From: Candidatus Levyibacteriota bacterium
Lineage (GTDB): Bacteria; Patescibacteriota; Microgenomatia; Levybacterales; UBA12049
Length of the DNA: 41,663 nt
Direction of reading: 5' to 3'
Assembly: GCA_009695045.1 (NCBI GenBank)
Contig: SIBS01000006.1
Span: forward strand, 1 to 41,663
The notes under the pieces are model-generated. The model was not told the origin of the DNA and did not search any database. It saw nothing but the letters and a program-made list of their open reading frames with translations. The translations under genes and the position numbers were made by a program. Each line of letters starts with the position of its first letter. Positions within the stretch are counted from its first letter, which is position 1. Positions 17,172-26,325 of the stretch are shown here, piece by piece.

Positions 17172-19859
17172 ATGAAAAATGATACGCAAAAATATCTGGA
17201 TAATCAAAATAGCTCCCCTATCCTTATTGTAGATAAATCCGGCATTTATGGAAGAGCATTAGCTACACTTTTATTTGAAAAATCAAAATTAGTTTTTGTC
17301 TCCCCCCTTAACATTGATGGTCACACTGTTGATAGTGAGTTTCTCCACATTCCTTTTAATCTAAGTATTCCAACAATCCCAGATCTTACATATAGTCACC
17401 TTATAGTTTTTTTTAATGGAGAAAGCTCAATGCTCGATTCAATACCATCATTTATTAAAAAGGCAGAGAAAGATAACTCTAAGCTTATTATAGCTGTTCC
17501 CATCCATATACTTTCGGATTTTTTAATTAAAAAATTATCTCTTCTCTCTCGAATTATATGCGTAGTTTTTTTAGGAGATATTTTTGGAAAAAATATTCCT
17601 CTAACTCATGATATTTTAATGCACAACTATTTAATAGATGCATTAACAGATCAAAAGATAATCATATCCGGAGACGGACTTGAAAAAACATACCCAGTTT
17701 TCGTAGATGACGCCATGTTAGCTATAATATCTGCTTCTCTAAAAAGTCAGCGAAAAGGAATGTATTTTGCTTTTCCTAAGCATGCAGTTACCGGATTGGC
17801 GCTTGCTCATGAGTTTCAAAAAATTAACCCACTAATCAGGGTAGATTTTTCTAAAAATAAAAAATTAAGGCAAGTAGTGATCCCCCTACCTTCAAATGGG
17901 GAGTATTTATTGCATGATAATTATAATTTGCGTGAAAGATTAAAGCAGTCAAAGTTATTAGAAGAAAAATCAATAAAAATATTAAAAAAGCCTCGTAAAA
18001 AGAAATATTTATTTAATTATTTGTCTTCCTTATTTAGTTTAATACTTTTTTTGTTATTACCATTAATTATTTCAATTATAAGTGCGACATCTGGAATATC
18101 ATCATTAAAATATAGTAAAGACTTACTTATCAAGGGAAATTTAAATGAATCAAAAAAATATGCAAATATATCATCAATAGCCCTAACCATAACTCAGGGT
18201 TCTTTAGATTTTGTTATTGCTGAATCAGAAGTATTTGGTTTTAAAAAAGATATATTGCTTTGGAGCGATAGATTATCTTCTCTAAGGGAGATATCGTATG
18301 CAATGAAATCATTTGTAGAAAGTGTTATCTTAGTTAAAGATATTGCTAGTGGAAAAAGTAGTGCTCCTAAAGAAGATATATATAGAGCTGTAAATGACAT
18401 TCGAGAGGTGATTTCTGTTTATAAAAAAGTACAAGTTGAACAAGCAGATTTTATTAAAGAAAATAATCTTTTAATTCAGCTTGATAAAATAGATCCCTTG
18501 GTCAATTTTTTTACGGTAACAGCAGATGTTTTGCCAGATATCCTTGGTGTTAATGGAGAAAAAAAATATTTAATAATTTTTCAAAATAATATGGAAATTA
18601 GACCATCTGGAGGGTTCATTGGTTCATATGCATTAGCAAAGATTAATAAAGGAAAAATGATCAGTTTTGATATTCATGATGTATATGATGCTGATGGTCA
18701 GTTAAAAGGTCACGTAGAGCCACCCTTTGCCGTAAGAAGACATATTCCATCAGCCCATTTATATCTAAGAGATAGTAATTTTGATCCTGATTTTGCAAAA
18801 AGTGCCTCAATGTCAGCTCTTCTATTTCGTGAAGAGACGGATACGGATGTCGATGGGGTAATTGGAATTGATGTAACATTTGTAAAACTTCTAATTAGGG
18901 CACTTGTATCAGTTGAAGTATTAGATTACAACGAAATTGTTACTGATGAAAATTTTTATATTATTACCCAGGGTCATGCTGAAAAAAATTCTTTTCCTGG
19001 TTCTATTCAAAAAAAAGAATTTTTGCGTTCACTTTTTGAAGCAATGATGGAAAAGTTTAATTCAAAAAAAGATATTAATTATGCAGCGATTATAAATTCA
19101 TTCAGCGAAGGTCTTTCAAAAAAACATTTACTTTTTGCATTTTCAGATATTAGTATCCAGAATCTTTTTTCAATTAATAATTATTCATCATCTCTTAAAG
19201 ATTTAAGAACAGAAACAGGAGGAACCATTAATGATTTCTTAGTAATAAATGATGCAAATATTGGCGTTAATAAAGCAAATTATTTTATTAAAAGAAAAAT
19301 AGAGCAGCATGTTGTTATAGATGATAAAGGAAAGACTACGACTAGAGCAGTAGTAAGATTTATAAATGAAAGTAAAGATTGGCCAGGGGGGGATTATAAA
19401 AATTATATTAGATTTGTCATCCCAACGGGTAGTAAAATTATCTCAATATTTATAGATGGAATTGAGCAACAAATTACTCCTGCAATAATAAAGCCATCCG
19501 TATATGAGGCAAAGAATTTTATTGCTCCAAGAGGACTTGAGGTTGATAGTAAGACATTTGAGAATAAAGACTATATTGGTTTTTTGGTAAATATACCAGC
19601 AAGTAAAAATGGAGTCGTAGCTCTTACCTATCAGCATCCAAAAATACTTGTAAAAGATATACCATCTATTATTTATGATACTAAAATTATTAAACAACCT
19701 GGAACAGAAGATGACCCTTTTATTTTTACAATTAAATTCCCAGATGCATATACCATTACTACATCATCATCACCTTTAAATATTAATGGTTCTGGGTTAG
19801 AGTTTTCTGCGAATTTATTAAATGATTTTCTTCTTCGCATCCTTCTTTCTCATAAGTAA
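17172..19859 (+). CDS. Membrane protein with N-terminal Rossmann/epimerase-like region and C-terminal DUF4012 domain
   Basis: ILIVDKSGIYGRALATLLFE and KTYPVFVDDAMLAII in the N-terminal part; TM about residue 285; KYLIIFQNNMEIRPSGGFIGSYALAKINKGKMISFDIHDVYDADGQL (DUF4012 signature). Confidence 0.8.
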   Translation: MKNDTQKYLDNQNSSPILIVDKSGIYGRALATLLFEKSKLVFVSPLNIDGHTVDSEFLHIPFNLSIPTIPDLTYSHLIVFFNGESSMLDSIPSFIKKAEKDNSKLIIAVPIHILSDFLIKKLSLLSRIICVVFLGDIFGKNIPLTHDILMHNYLIDALTDQKIIISGDGLEKTYPVFVDDAMLAIISASLKSQRKGMYFAFPKHAVTGLALAHEFQKINPLIRVDFSKNKKLRQVVIPLPSNGEYLLHDNYNLRERLKQSKLLEEKSIKILKKPRKKKYLFNYLSSLFSLILFLLLPLIISIISATSGISSLKYSKDLLIKGNLNESKKYANISSIALTITQGSLDFVIAESEVFGFKKDILLWSDRLSSLREISYAMKSFVESVILVKDIASGKSSAPKEDIYRAVNDIREVISVYKKVQVEQADFIKENNLLIQLDKIDPLVNFFTVTADVLPDILGVNGEKKYLIIFQNNMEIRPSGGFIGSYALAKINKGKMISFDIHDVYDADGQLKGHVEPPFAVRRHIPSAHLYLRDSNFDPDFAKSASMSALLFREETDTDVDGVIGIDVTFVKLLIRALVSVEVLDYNEIVTDENFYIITQGHAEKNSFPGSIQKKEFLRSLFEAMMEKFNSKKDINYAAIINSFSEGLSKKHLLFAFSDISIQNLFSINNYSSSLKDLRTETGGTINDFLVINDANIGVNKANYFIKRKIEQHVVIDDKGKTTTRAVVRFINESKDWPGGDYKNYIRFVIPTGSKIISIFIDGIEQQITPAIIKPSVYEAKNFIAPRGLEVDSKTFENKDYIGFLVNIPASKNGVVALTYQHPKILVKDIPSIIYDTKIIKQPGTEDDPFIFTIKFPDAYTITTSSSPLNINGSGLEFSANLLNDFLLRILLSHK

Positions 19860-19944
19860 CATCTTGTTTAAAATGCGGATTTGTATATTTTTCGTGTAAC
19901 GGATAGTTGTTTTTTTTATTTATTATTAAATTAAAGTAATAAAT

Positions 19945-20775
19945 TTAAAATATAATTGAAGAAAGAAGATGTATTACTTCATAAAATCCCCATAGTGCAA
20001 TAATTATAAATGCAAATCCTCCGATAAACATAATTAAAGGAGCACTTACTATTTCAACTGTTTTCTTTGGTGAAATAAACAATGCTATGCTTAATAACAT
20101 GTGTCCTAGAAATACTCCAATTGAAAATCCATAAATATTAACAACTGAAAACAAAGGAATATATCCAGCAAAATCATCGAGTCCAAGAATAAATGGAATA
20201 CTAAGAGAAAAAATTATTAATTTAAACCATGGTAATGATTTAATGTTTAATATCCCAGCATGAGGAATAATCTTATTAATAATAGGATTAAAAAATTTAT
20301 TTATGATAAGTAGGGGAGCATGAAAAATAAAAATAATATTAGTAAATATATTGTTATCTTTCTTTATAAGTTCTACAAAGCTATCCTCAGCCATTCGAAG
20401 TAAAACAAGAGACGCAAAAAATATCATCACAGCCATCATGATTGGAACTTCTTTAAAAAAGCTCCATATAATTAATACAACTATTGTTCCTAATCCATTT
20501 CCAAACGCTGTGCCAATTTCAATAGCTACTCTTTTTTTCCATCCAGGATTGCTGCGCATAAGATTTCCTATAAATATCCCGAAATCAATAGATGTTTTTA
20601 GATAAATAGTTAATCCTATTAAAATATCTTTAATGTTTATTTCTGTTTTAATTTGCTCACTAACTGGAAGTAGATTAAGAAAAATAATAAAAAAATAAAG
20701 AACCACCCAAAGTGATAAAAAAGTTAGTATTGCAATAAAAATTGGAATAACCTGCCCTGTTATATGTTTATTCAT
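19945..20775 (-). CDS. Multi-TM membrane protein with possible inverted-repeat transporter fold
   Basis: About 7 hydrophobic segments; paired motifs KTSIDFGIFIGNLM and GLDDFAGYIPLF. Confidence 0.65.
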   Translation of the reverse strand: MNKHITGQVIPIFIAILTFLSLWVVLYFFIIFLNLLPVSEQIKTEINIKDILIGLTIYLKTSIDFGIFIGNLMRSNPGWKKRVAIEIGTAFGNGLGTIVVLIIWSFFKEVPIMMAVMIFFASLVLLRMAEDSFVELIKKDNNIFTNIIFIFHAPLLIINKFFNPIINKIIPHAGILNIKSLPWFKLIIFSLSIPFILGLDDFAGYIPLFSVVNIYGFSIGVFLGHMLLSIALFISPKKTVEIVSAPLIMFIGGFAFIIIALWGFYEVIHLLSSIIF

Positions 20776-20791
20776 TTAGAGATTATACACT

Positions 20792-21454
20792 TTATTCTTT
20801 TTTTTGAAAATGGGAGAAGTTAAATGCCGAAGGACATAATTTATTAAGAATACATTTATCACATTTAGGTTTTTTTGCATTACAAATTTTTCTACCATGA
20901 TCAATTAAGAGATATGTTAGCTGAAACCAATCCTTTTTGTTGAATAGTTTCATTAAATCTAGTTCTATTTTTTCTGGATCAGACCTTGAGCTTAATCCGA
21001 GTCGTATTGAGAGACGTTTTACATGAGTATCTACGGCAATACCCTCAAATATCTGAAAAGCATTTCCAAGAACTACGTTTGCAGTTTTTCTGGCAACCCC
21101 TGGTAATTTTAGCATCTCATTAATGCTTCTTGGAAGATTGCCACCAAAATGGTTATTTATAAGTTTTGCGGTAGAGATAATATTTTTTGTCTTGTTGCGA
21201 TAAAACCCAGTTGACCTAATATCTTGTTCAAACTCTAAAATATTTGCATCTGCATACTCATTGATCGATTTATATTTGTTGAATAATTTACTTGTAACAT
21301 TATTTACCATAATATCAGTGCATTGCGCTGAAAGCATAACTGCAACCATTAGCTCCCATTCGTTACTAAAATTAAGAATTGTTTTTGGAAAACCATATTC
21401 ATTTTTGAGAAGTGAAAATATCTTGCCTGATTCTCCTGAAGAAATAGGATTCAT
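20792..21454 (-). CDS. nth: Endonuclease III
   Basis: HhH LPGVARKTANVVLG, VDTHVKRLSIRLGL, C-terminal CNAKKPKCDKCILNKLC (C-X6-C-X2-C-X5-C Fe-S motif). Confidence 0.95.
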   Translation of the reverse strand: MNPISSGESGKIFSLLKNEYGFPKTILNFSNEWELMVAVMLSAQCTDIMVNNVTSKLFNKYKSINEYADANILEFEQDIRSTGFYRNKTKNIISTAKLINNHFGGNLPRSINEMLKLPGVARKTANVVLGNAFQIFEGIAVDTHVKRLSIRLGLSSRSDPEKIELDLMKLFNKKDWFQLTYLLIDHGRKICNAKKPKCDKCILNKLCPSAFNFSHFQKKE

Positions 21455-21478
21455 TTTACAATTATAGCAAACAGCAGC

Positions 21479-22669
21479 TTATAAATTTTGCCTTATAGCA
21501 TCGATACCGGGTAGAGTGCTGTTTTCTATGAAGGCAAGAAGAGCTCCGCCACCAGTTGAGATATGGGAAATTTTTTCATGATATTTTTTGTCCGAAATTG
21601 CAGCCAAGGTATCTCCTCCACCTATCACGGAGAAGCAATGGTTATTATTTGCTATAGCATTATATATGGCGATTGTCCCTTGACTAAATGATGAATCTTC
21701 GCATTTTCCAACTGGACCATTCCAAATAATTGTATTTGCTTTTGAAATATTATCTGTAAATAATAATCTGCTTTGGGGTCCAATATCTAGTACAGCAAAG
21801 TTAATGGGGATAGAGGTAATGGTGAATGATTTAACCTCATTATTATCTATTCCTAAAGCATCTATTGGTAAAATAATTTTTGTATTGTTTTTTTCCGCAA
21901 GACTCATTATTTTTTTAGCATCCTCTATTGAGCCTTCTTCTATCAGGCTGTTTCCAACAGGGAATCCTTTTGCAAGGAGAAAGGTATTTGCTAATGCACC
22001 TCCTAAAATAATTTTATCTGCGATAGTAGTTAATTTTGACAAAAATTTTATTTTTGTTGAAATTTTTGCTCCTCCGATTATTGCAGTAATTGGATGACTT
22101 CTATTTTTAAAAAGCATCGAGATTGCTGTTATTTCTTTTTCTAGTAGTAGGCCACAAAATGAGGGTATAAATAAAGGAATCGAAACGATCGAAGCATCAC
22201 TCCTATGGCATACTCCAAATGCATCATTTACATAAGCATCAGCAAGTAGGGAGAGTTTTTTTGCAAATATTTTGTTGTTTTCCTGCTCTTCTTTATAAAA
22301 TCTAATATTTTCTAGAATGATAATTTCATTATCTTTTTGCAATTTTAATTTTTGTTCTCCTAGCTGTGATTGAAAATCATCAATTAAGATTATTTTGTAA
22401 TCAGATATAAAAACCTGAAGTCTTTCGGCAACATTTGAGAGGGATAATTTAGCGTCTCGTCCATTTGGTCGGCCTAGGTGGGAGATTAAAATAATTTTAT
22501 TCCTATTTTTTAAGAGAAGTTTTATGGTGGGAATGGCTTGAATAATTCTTTGATCACTAACGATTTTCATATTTGGTGATATTGTTACGTTGAAATCGAC
22601 GCGAAGCAAGACACGCTTATTGGATGGAGATGTTGAACTTACTATTCGAATATTTTTTAAAAACTCCAT
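21479..22669 (-). CDS. pgk: Phosphoglycerate kinase
   Basis: KRVLLRVDFNVTI, ISHLGRPNG, AFGVCHRSDASIVSIP, IIGGAKISTKI, IWNGPVGKCE, VIGGGDTLAAI, ISTGGGALLAFIE. Confidence 0.97.
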   Translation of the reverse strand: MEFLKNIRIVSSTSPSNKRVLLRVDFNVTISPNMKIVSDQRIIQAIPTIKLLLKNRNKIILISHLGRPNGRDAKLSLSNVAERLQVFISDYKIILIDDFQSQLGEQKLKLQKDNEIIILENIRFYKEEQENNKIFAKKLSLLADAYVNDAFGVCHRSDASIVSIPLFIPSFCGLLLEKEITAISMLFKNRSHPITAIIGGAKISTKIKFLSKLTTIADKIILGGALANTFLLAKGFPVGNSLIEEGSIEDAKKIMSLAEKNNTKIILPIDALGIDNNEVKSFTITSIPINFAVLDIGPQSRLLFTDNISKANTIIWNGPVGKCEDSSFSQGTIAIYNAIANNNHCFSVIGGGDTLAAISDKKYHEKISHISTGGGALLAFIENSTLPGIDAIRQNL

Positions 22670-22671
22670 AT

Positions 22672-23613
22672 CTAAAAAGATTTATATATTTTAACATTGT
22701 CTTTGCTTCCAAGAACAATTGACATAGTTTGATTTACGGAGTTGGGTAAGATAGTGAGTGGATCAATGCCATCGCTAACTGCAAGACCACCAGCCTGATT
22801 GATAATAAATGCCATTGGGTTAATCTCATAAAGTAGTCTAAGTTTTCCGTTTGGGTTTTTATTATCGGCAGGATAAAGAAATATGCCTCCTTGAATAAGT
22901 ATTCTATGCACATCTGAAACCATACATCCACTGTAGCGAAGTTTTGCTCCATTGCTCTTAAAGCTTTTAAGAAATTTTTTTGTTTGATTTGTAAAATTGC
23001 TAGAATATCCTTCGTTAATGGCATATTGGCTTCCTTTTTCTGGAATTATTATATTTGAATGGGAAAGTAGAAAAGATCCTATTGATGGATCTAGGGTAAA
23101 GCCATTAACTCCCTTTCCAGTTGTAAGTACAAACATAATGCTTGGTCCATACAAAACATATCCTGCTGCAATTTGATCATTGCCCTTTTGCAATATATTG
23201 TCACCCTTTTTATATATAGAGAAAATTGTACCAAGTGAAGCATTGCAATCCACATTGGAGGATCCATCTAATGGGTCAATGCATACAATAAAATCCCCAC
23301 CTTTATTTTTTGAGTATATTGGCTCTTTTAGTTCTTCGGATGCAACTGCATAGACTTCTCCACTTGAAAGCAATGTAGTGACTAGTAAAGTATTGCTAAG
23401 ATCATCAAATCTTTGAACCTCATCATTAAATGCATTTTTATAACCAGTTTTACCTAATATGTCTACTAGTCCTGATTGTTTGATATGGCTACCTATAATT
23501 TTGACTGAGTTTTCAATCTGCAATAAAACCATAGTTAGGCTTCCATTAACTGGGGGACTTGTAATTTCTTCATGAAGCAGAAAATCTGTCAGTGTTTGAG
23601 ATTTATTTAACAT
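22672..23613 (-). CDS. fbp: Class I fructose-1,6-bisphosphatase
   Basis: FIVCIDPLDGSSNVDCNASLGTIFSIYK; KLRYSGCMVSDVHRILIQGGIFLYP. Likely start MLNKSQTLTDF; the track start (23658) overlaps the upstream aldolase by 56 nt. Confidence 0.93.
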   Translation of the reverse strand: MLNKSQTLTDFLLHEEITSPPVNGSLTMVLLQIENSVKIIGSHIKQSGLVDILGKTGYKNAFNDEVQRFDDLSNTLLVTTLLSSGEVYAVASEELKEPIYSKNKGGDFIVCIDPLDGSSNVDCNASLGTIFSIYKKGDNILQKGNDQIAAGYVLYGPSIMFVLTTGKGVNGFTLDPSIGSFLLSHSNIIIPEKGSQYAINEGYSSNFTNQTKKFLKSFKSNGAKLRYSGCMVSDVHRILIQGGIFLYPADNKNPNGKLRLLYEINPMAFIINQAGGLAVSDGIDPLTILPNSVNQTMSIVLGSKDNVKIYKSF

Positions 23614-24940
23614 ATTTTTGGACAATATCTTTCGTATTATTAATTTGTAACTTTTCAAATAAGAAGGTTAGCTGTTGTTCTAGTTTTGCAATAATTGGCT
23701 GCTTGTCGTTATCGGATATTTCCCACAGAGTTTTTTTAAAAGGTCCAATTGCCTTTTTCCTTGTTTTATATATAAATTGTTCTTTGGTCCAGCCATCTTC
23801 CCATTCTTTTTTTACCTCTTTTTCTATCCATGCATACATTTCTTCTCGAAGTTCATTTGGCATAGTATCATAAACAATATTTTGAAAACCTGTTGCTAGA
23901 TGAATCTCAAGAGTTTTGTTGATAGGAAAATGGTCAAATAATTCATTTGGTAAAGTTGAAGCACCGTGTTGAACAACACCAGCAAGGCGATATTTGTCCC
24001 TGGCAACGCTACCCGTACCAGCTAAGGCAGAAAAATCTATATTTACTTTTGCCATTGTGCCATCAGCTAGTGGAATTCCGCCATGGCTCGTTCCAGTCTG
24101 AACACTAATCTTACTAATGCCAGGCATACCAATGGGAAGAGAAGAGCGGTAATTTTCCATGAAGACGATTAACTCATCTTTTGTACTATTTTTTCCACCA
24201 ATGTGCCCAATCTCTGCACCTATTGAGATTGGTATATCTTTTAATTCCTGATTACGAATATGTTTTGTGAGTATACTTGTAACTTCATAGTTTGCTCGCT
24301 GCTGTTCATTTTGAGATGATTTTTCAAGGTCTACTAGTGTTGATGCATCTATGTCTATGTTTAGAAATCCAGCTTGAATAGAAGTATCAATAAGGCTCTT
24401 TATCTTATCTATTTCTTCATTATTGTTTTCCTTAAATCTTCGACTACTGAGTTGGTAGTGATCACCTTGAATAAATACTGGTCCACGATATTCTTCTTTT
24501 ATTCCTGCAGCAAGAATAACGACGGTGTATTCATCTGGCTCTTGATCCGTGTATTCAATTTCTGATCTGGCGATTTCAAAAACATAAGGTCCTAGTTTAT
24601 ATTTTTGGGTTAAGCGAAAAATAATTCTCGCAGTATCATATGTAAGAGCACGAATGTTAAATGCTGGTACAGTAAATGTTTGAGAGATTAATCCTTCACC
24701 TATTGCTTTATAGAGTGGATAAATAGATGAGGATACAATGCCAAGGCTATTTGCTAATTTCCGAATAATATTTCTTGCATATAATTTAGTATCTTCATTT
24801 GTTGAAAAGACTCCGGTATAAACCAAGGTATCTATACCATTTCTTAAAAGAATATTATTATCGACAATAGTTATATTTTCATCCTTAATAATTATACAAG
24901 ATTTTATTGTGTTTATAAGTGAAGCTATGGAATTATGCAT
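23603..24940 (-). CDS. fba: Class II fructose-bisphosphate aldolase family protein
   Basis: FTVPAFNIRALTYD, IQGDHYQLS, AEIGHIGG, TGTSHGGIPLADG, VQHGASTLPNELFDHFP metal/substrate motifs. Confidence 0.85.
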   Translation of the reverse strand: MHNSIASLINTIKSCIIIKDENITIVDNNILLRNGIDTLVYTGVFSTNEDTKLYARNIIRKLANSLGIVSSSIYPLYKAIGEGLISQTFTVPAFNIRALTYDTARIIFRLTQKYKLGPYVFEIARSEIEYTDQEPDEYTVVILAAGIKEEYRGPVFIQGDHYQLSSRRFKENNNEEIDKIKSLIDTSIQAGFLNIDIDASTLVDLEKSSQNEQQRANYEVTSILTKHIRNQELKDIPISIGAEIGHIGGKNSTKDELIVFMENYRSSLPIGMPGISKISVQTGTSHGGIPLADGTMAKVNIDFSALAGTGSVARDKYRLAGVVQHGASTLPNELFDHFPINKTLEIHLATGFQNIVYDTMPNELREEMYAWIEKEVKKEWEDGWTKEQFIYKTRKKAIGPFKKTLWEISDNDKQPIIAKLEQQLTFLFEKLQINNTKDIVQKYVK

Positions 24941-26201
24941 TTAAGTTTTCCTTCCATTTTTTTTCTATTCTTTTAATTGCTACGACATATGATGCATCTC
25001 GAAGAGTTATTGAATTTTCTTCTTTTGCTGTAATTACTTCTTTTACAACTTGTTGCATTTGTTTTTTTAATCTATCAAATACTTCATCTTTTGTATAGCG
25101 TATAATTTCTATATTTTGATACCATTCAAGATATGATACAAATACCCCTCCTGAATTTGCCAATATATCGGGAATAATAATAACATTTTTTTCTTGCAAG
25201 ATAACATCAGCATCACTAGTTACTGGGCCATTGGCCATTTCTAAAATTATCTTAGCATTAATTTTATGTGCATTTTCTGAGGTAATTACATTCTCTAGGG
25301 CAGATGGAATAAGTATATCTACGGATAGTTCTAGTAATTCGTCATTAGTAATTTTAATACCATTAGTTAAATTGCAAATGGATTCAATGCAGTAGCATTC
25401 ACTAAGGCAACCTTTTTCTTTTTTGCAATTTAAAGTTATTTCAGGAGATAGTCCTTCTTTAACAAAAATACCTTCTTTTGAATCTGAAACTGCAACTATC
25501 CTTACGCCTTCTTCATGTAGAAATTGTGCAACATGATATCCTACATTGCCAAAGCCTTGAACTGCAGCAGTGCATTTTTTTGGATTAATTCCCTTTTCAC
25601 GTAGAATTTCAAGTAAAGCATATGCACCACCTAGTCCAGTTGCTTCACTCCTACCCAAGCTTCCACCGCTTTCTATTGGCTTTCCCGTTACGACAGCTGG
25701 AGTTATTGATCCAATAATTGAGCTATATTCTTCAACTATCCATTTCATAGTCTCTGAATTTGTATTTACGTCTGGTGCAGGCATATCAATTCTTGGTCCA
25801 ATAACTAGGGAGAGGCGATTTGTGAACAATTTTGTTAAACGTTCTAACTCTTTTTCAGAAAGGCTCTTAGGGTTGATTGTTATTCCACCTTTACCGCCAC
25901 CAAAGGGAACATTTATAAGTGCGCATTTCATTGTCATCCAAAGAGAAAGTGCTTTTACTTCATCTTCTGAAACACTAGGATGATAGCGTAATCCGCCTTT
26001 ATATGGTCCAAGTATATTATTGTGTTGAGATCTAAAACCGCGTAAAATCTCTACTGAGCCATCATCTTTTTGGAGCGGTAGGGACACAGATATAAGCCTA
26101 TCTGGTTCAGTAAGTCTACTTATTAAAAGTTTTGGTATATTCAGGAGTGAAGATATTTTCATCATTTGCGATTGCGCTTGTAGCCATGGATTTGTATGCA
26201 T
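24933..26201 (-). CDS. gdhA: Glutamate dehydrogenase (Glu/Leu/Phe/Val dehydrogenase family) with a Cys-rich insert
   Basis: GPYKGGLRYHPSVSEDEVKALSLWMTMKCAL, PFGGGKGGI, PAPDVNT, GFGNVGYHVAQFL, ILANSGGVFVSYLEWYQN; insert CKKEKGCLSECYCIESIC. Confidence 0.95.
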   Translation of the reverse strand: MHTNPWLQAQSQMMKISSLLNIPKLLISRLTEPDRLISVSLPLQKDDGSVEILRGFRSQHNNILGPYKGGLRYHPSVSEDEVKALSLWMTMKCALINVPFGGGKGGITINPKSLSEKELERLTKLFTNRLSLVIGPRIDMPAPDVNTNSETMKWIVEEYSSIIGSITPAVVTGKPIESGGSLGRSEATGLGGAYALLEILREKGINPKKCTAAVQGFGNVGYHVAQFLHEEGVRIVAVSDSKEGIFVKEGLSPEITLNCKKEKGCLSECYCIESICNLTNGIKITNDELLELSVDILIPSALENVITSENAHKINAKIILEMANGPVTSDADVILQEKNVIIIPDILANSGGVFVSYLEWYQNIEIIRYTKDEVFDRLKKQMQQVVKEVITAKEENSITLRDASYVVAIKRIEKKWKENLNA

Positions 26202-26208
26202 AAAAGTT

Positions 26209-26214
26209 ATTATA
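26209..26214 (-). promoter_or_regulatory. -10 element of gdhA promoter, near-leaderless
   Basis: TATAAT on minus strand, 7 nt upstream of the gdhA ATG. Confidence 0.45.
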
Positions 26215-26325
26215 GCAAAAAAAGATCATTTATAACTTGACGATGATAAGACAATACTCTGACAATATAAAAATAATATAAATAATAAGAGAAATGATTT
26301 GTTTATCATTAATAAAAAAAGTACA

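Noticed and set aside
25570-25983. 137-aa plus-strand ORF
   Set aside because: Antisense to conserved gdhA motifs.
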